41,833 nt of DNA, taken from positions 116,867 to 158,699 of the forward strand of contig NW_004457415.1 in assembly GCF_000313135.1 (NCBI RefSeq), in the 5' to 3' direction. Of this stretch, positions 40,256 to 41,833 are shown piece after piece. The stretch is from Acanthamoeba castellanii str. Neff. Its lineage: Eukaryota > Discosea > Longamoebia > Acanthamoebidae. A program made the translations under genes and the position numbers. The notes below the pieces were generated by a model. The model was not told where the DNA came from, made no database searches, and was given only the letters and a program-made list of their open reading frames with translations. Position 1 is the stretch's first letter; the number at the start of each line of letters is the position of its first letter.

Positions 40256-41833
40256 CTAACTCTAGTTTGTTATCAACGGTGCAGCGGAGCTTCACGTCGG
40301 GTTCCGTGCCGCAGCGCATCGCTGAGCAGCCTGATATGCTGCGCTACGGCCCGACCACCGGCAATGGAGGCGGGTCGGCCCTCCAGCTGCGTCGCACCTC
40401 AGCGCGACAGCTCAAGACCCCGCTGGGCTCGAGTTCGAGTCCGGCCACGCCCTCCGTGGCGCGCATTCCGCCGCGTCCGCTCGAACTGCCGCCCGATGTG
40501 GCCTCACTCGGCCTGCTGCCGAGCGGCTCAGCGCGCCTCCAAGTCCGGCCTCGCAAGGCGATCACCGTCTCGGGTGGCAACGCCCCACTATTGCTCAATC
40601 ACCCCGCCCTCGCCAACACCAACGCCAGCGCCAGTGCGAATGGCGACAGCAGCGAAGATGGCGGCAGCGACGACAACGACAGCAGCAGCGGCTCGGGCAC
40701 GACGCGCAAGCACTCGCAGCTGCGCAGCAGCGGCAAGAGTCGGCTGCGAAACAAGTCGACGCTCGGTTTCGGCCTCGTGGCCTCGAGCCGATCGGGGAGC
40801 GCGATCGAGCGCGACGCCAGTGGCAGCGACCGGGACAGGGACACAGAGGAGGAGGAGCGGGACCAGCAGAGCGGCAACGAGCCGGCCACGGACACGGCCG
40901 ACGAGGAGGGGGTCGACCAGGAGGCCGAGAAGGAGTGGCTCGACAGTTTCGACGACATCCCGCCCTACGACCCCAACGACTACGATGACTCGGACGACGT
41001 CGGCGAAGTCGATTCCATGGCGTCGTCAAGGGTGCGCTACCACTCCCACCAGGACATCTTTGTGGCCGCTTCAACTTAAAATCATCGTATGGTGTGCGTG
41101 CGTGCGTGCGTGCGCGGTGTGTGTGCGGTGCGTGTTGCGTAACCGACGCGTAGGAGTTGACGTCGTTGGGACCCGACGGCGCTCTGTCCAGCTCCCCGCA
41201 GTCTGGTGAATTCTTCCTCCCGCCGAACCATCGCAAGGGCGCATTCCTGTTCCACGCCATTCGGAAGAAGAGAAAGCGACACTCGAAGAAGGTCACCCTC
41301 ATCATCGACGTACCGCAGGTACATAACAGCCCTCCTTTCCTTTTCTTCTTCTTCATTTCTATTCTACCCTTTTTCTTTCACGCACTTAGCTTGATCAAGC
41401 TAAGCTCCTCCTTCATCCAGCAAACGATCGCCATGTACGAGCTCCGCAAGTCCTCGCCCACCACCATGCCCATCGACTCGCTTCTGCAGGCAACTCCCAC
41501 CACCCACCACCACCCACGTGTCGTTTGCTACACAGTCACTGACACCTTCATGTCGGCATGAACAATGGGGCACACCATGTAGGTGACGAGGCCATCGGGG
41601 AGTCGCAAGAAGCTCCATCTGCTGTGGAAGCTCAAGGAGGTGCCCGAGAAGTTCATCTTCCACAGCTCGGCCGAGGGCGAGCGCTTCTACCAGGCCTTCT
41701 GGGCCGCCAAGATCCCGCGCGTACGGCCTTTCTCTCTGTGTGTGTGGCGCTGCTGCTGCTGTGTCATAGGTGCGCTAAGCACACGCAATTGTCGAGCAGG
41801 CCATCGAGCCGGCGCTGGAGAAGCCAGCACGCC
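38085..41833 (+). CDS. BAR-domain protein with basic PH-like region, 3' end outside the window
   Basis: Start MSSIKKRSGSSRSKKMGW at 38085. The BAR/AH-like coiled coil spans several exons: KDTRNFIQEVQTKIDKFTRS, MYHARSLAEVFEKGTTLVAE, CEELTKLVTSTTMREEYEEA, KKKYDKSRANYDAAVLKVRS, EAEDERDRLKEVLMLEQVQT and SHYQNCANQLVSSV. Spacing is as in ASAP/ACAP-type BAR domains. A long Ser/Pro/acidic linker follows (PSPSPSPSPSHAPSP; EEEERDQQSGNEP). Then comes KGAFLFHAIRKKRKRHSKK and KKLHLLWKLKEVPEKF IFHS SAEGERFYQAFWAAK, which look like strands and the C-terminal helix of a PH-like domain. BAR domains bind curved membranes. Any catalytic domain would lie beyond the window end. Confidence 0.8.
40192..40254 (+). 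repeat. (ACA)n in an intron of the BAR gene
   Basis: About 21 ACA/CAA units between exons ending NKMTRQ and starting RSFTSGSVPQ. It would encode poly-Thr if read through. Confidence 0.95.

Noticed and set aside
1..41833. CRISPR array or tRNA/rRNA genes
   Set aside because: No spaced direct repeats with unique spacers and no cloverleaf-like or rRNA core sequence was recognised by eye.

Overview
The window looks like nuclear DNA of a free-living amoeba of the Acanthamoeba type (Amoebozoa, Discosea). This is an inference. It rests on GC-rich exons with strong G/C third positions, many short GT-AG introns per gene, very tight gene spacing (tens to a few hundred bases), and a gene set of Rho and Ras exchange factors, a BAR protein, a WDR5-type WD40 protein, a TFIIA subunit, bHLH and F-box proteins. 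No prokaryotic operons, rRNA, tRNA or CRISPR arrays were seen.

Layout, left to right. 1-2409 (+): 3' part of an IQ/DH/PH Rho-type exchange factor. 2410-5253: a strange interval with a long imperfect hairpin (2656-2760) and a 1,729-base block (3050-4778) containing no CpG dinucleotide at all; gene-like fragments run through it and end in a normal GC-rich last exon at 5168. 5254-7423 (-): choline-transporter-like (SLC44/PNS1) membrane protein. 7707-9572 (-): NAPE-PLD-like metallo-beta-lactamase-fold phospholipase. 9949-11909 (-): unrecognised Ser/Pro/Gln/His-rich, probably nuclear protein with a 4-base coding first exon. 12165-13971 (-): WDR5-like WD40 protein. 14322-17415 (+): membrane-anchored sulfatase/phosphatase-superfamily (DUF229-like) enzyme. 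17509-19537 (+): F-box protein. 19564-20202 (-): broken NAD-dependent epimerase. 20356-23643 (-): large unrecognised protein with two apparent frame breaks.

24204-27763 (+): secreted GH31 glycosidase without the usual N-terminal beta-sandwich. 27942-28820 (-): bHLH-zip transcription factor with an 11-base coding first exon. 29381-32127 (+): RasGEF (CDC25) protein with an acidic/lysine-rich tail. 32301-34287 (+): 3-beta-hydroxysteroid dehydrogenase/NSDHL-like enzyme. 34372-37135 (+): type II membrane GT61/EOGT-like glycosyltransferase. 37251-37751 (-): TFIIA small subunit. 38085 to window end (+): BAR-domain protein with a basic PH-like region, cut by the window edge.

The genes do not form a pathway. 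Shared themes are small-GTPase and membrane signalling (RhoGEF, RasGEF, BAR), lipid metabolism (CTL, NAPE-PLD, sterol dehydrogenase), surface or secreted glycan chemistry (DUF229-like, GH31, GT61) and transcription (WDR5, TFIIA-gamma, bHLH, unknown nuclear protein). Introns come in distinct kinds: AT-rich ones, and ones filled with CA/GT, CACGA/GTGTC or CAA microsatellites. The strongest unexplained signal is the CpG-void block.
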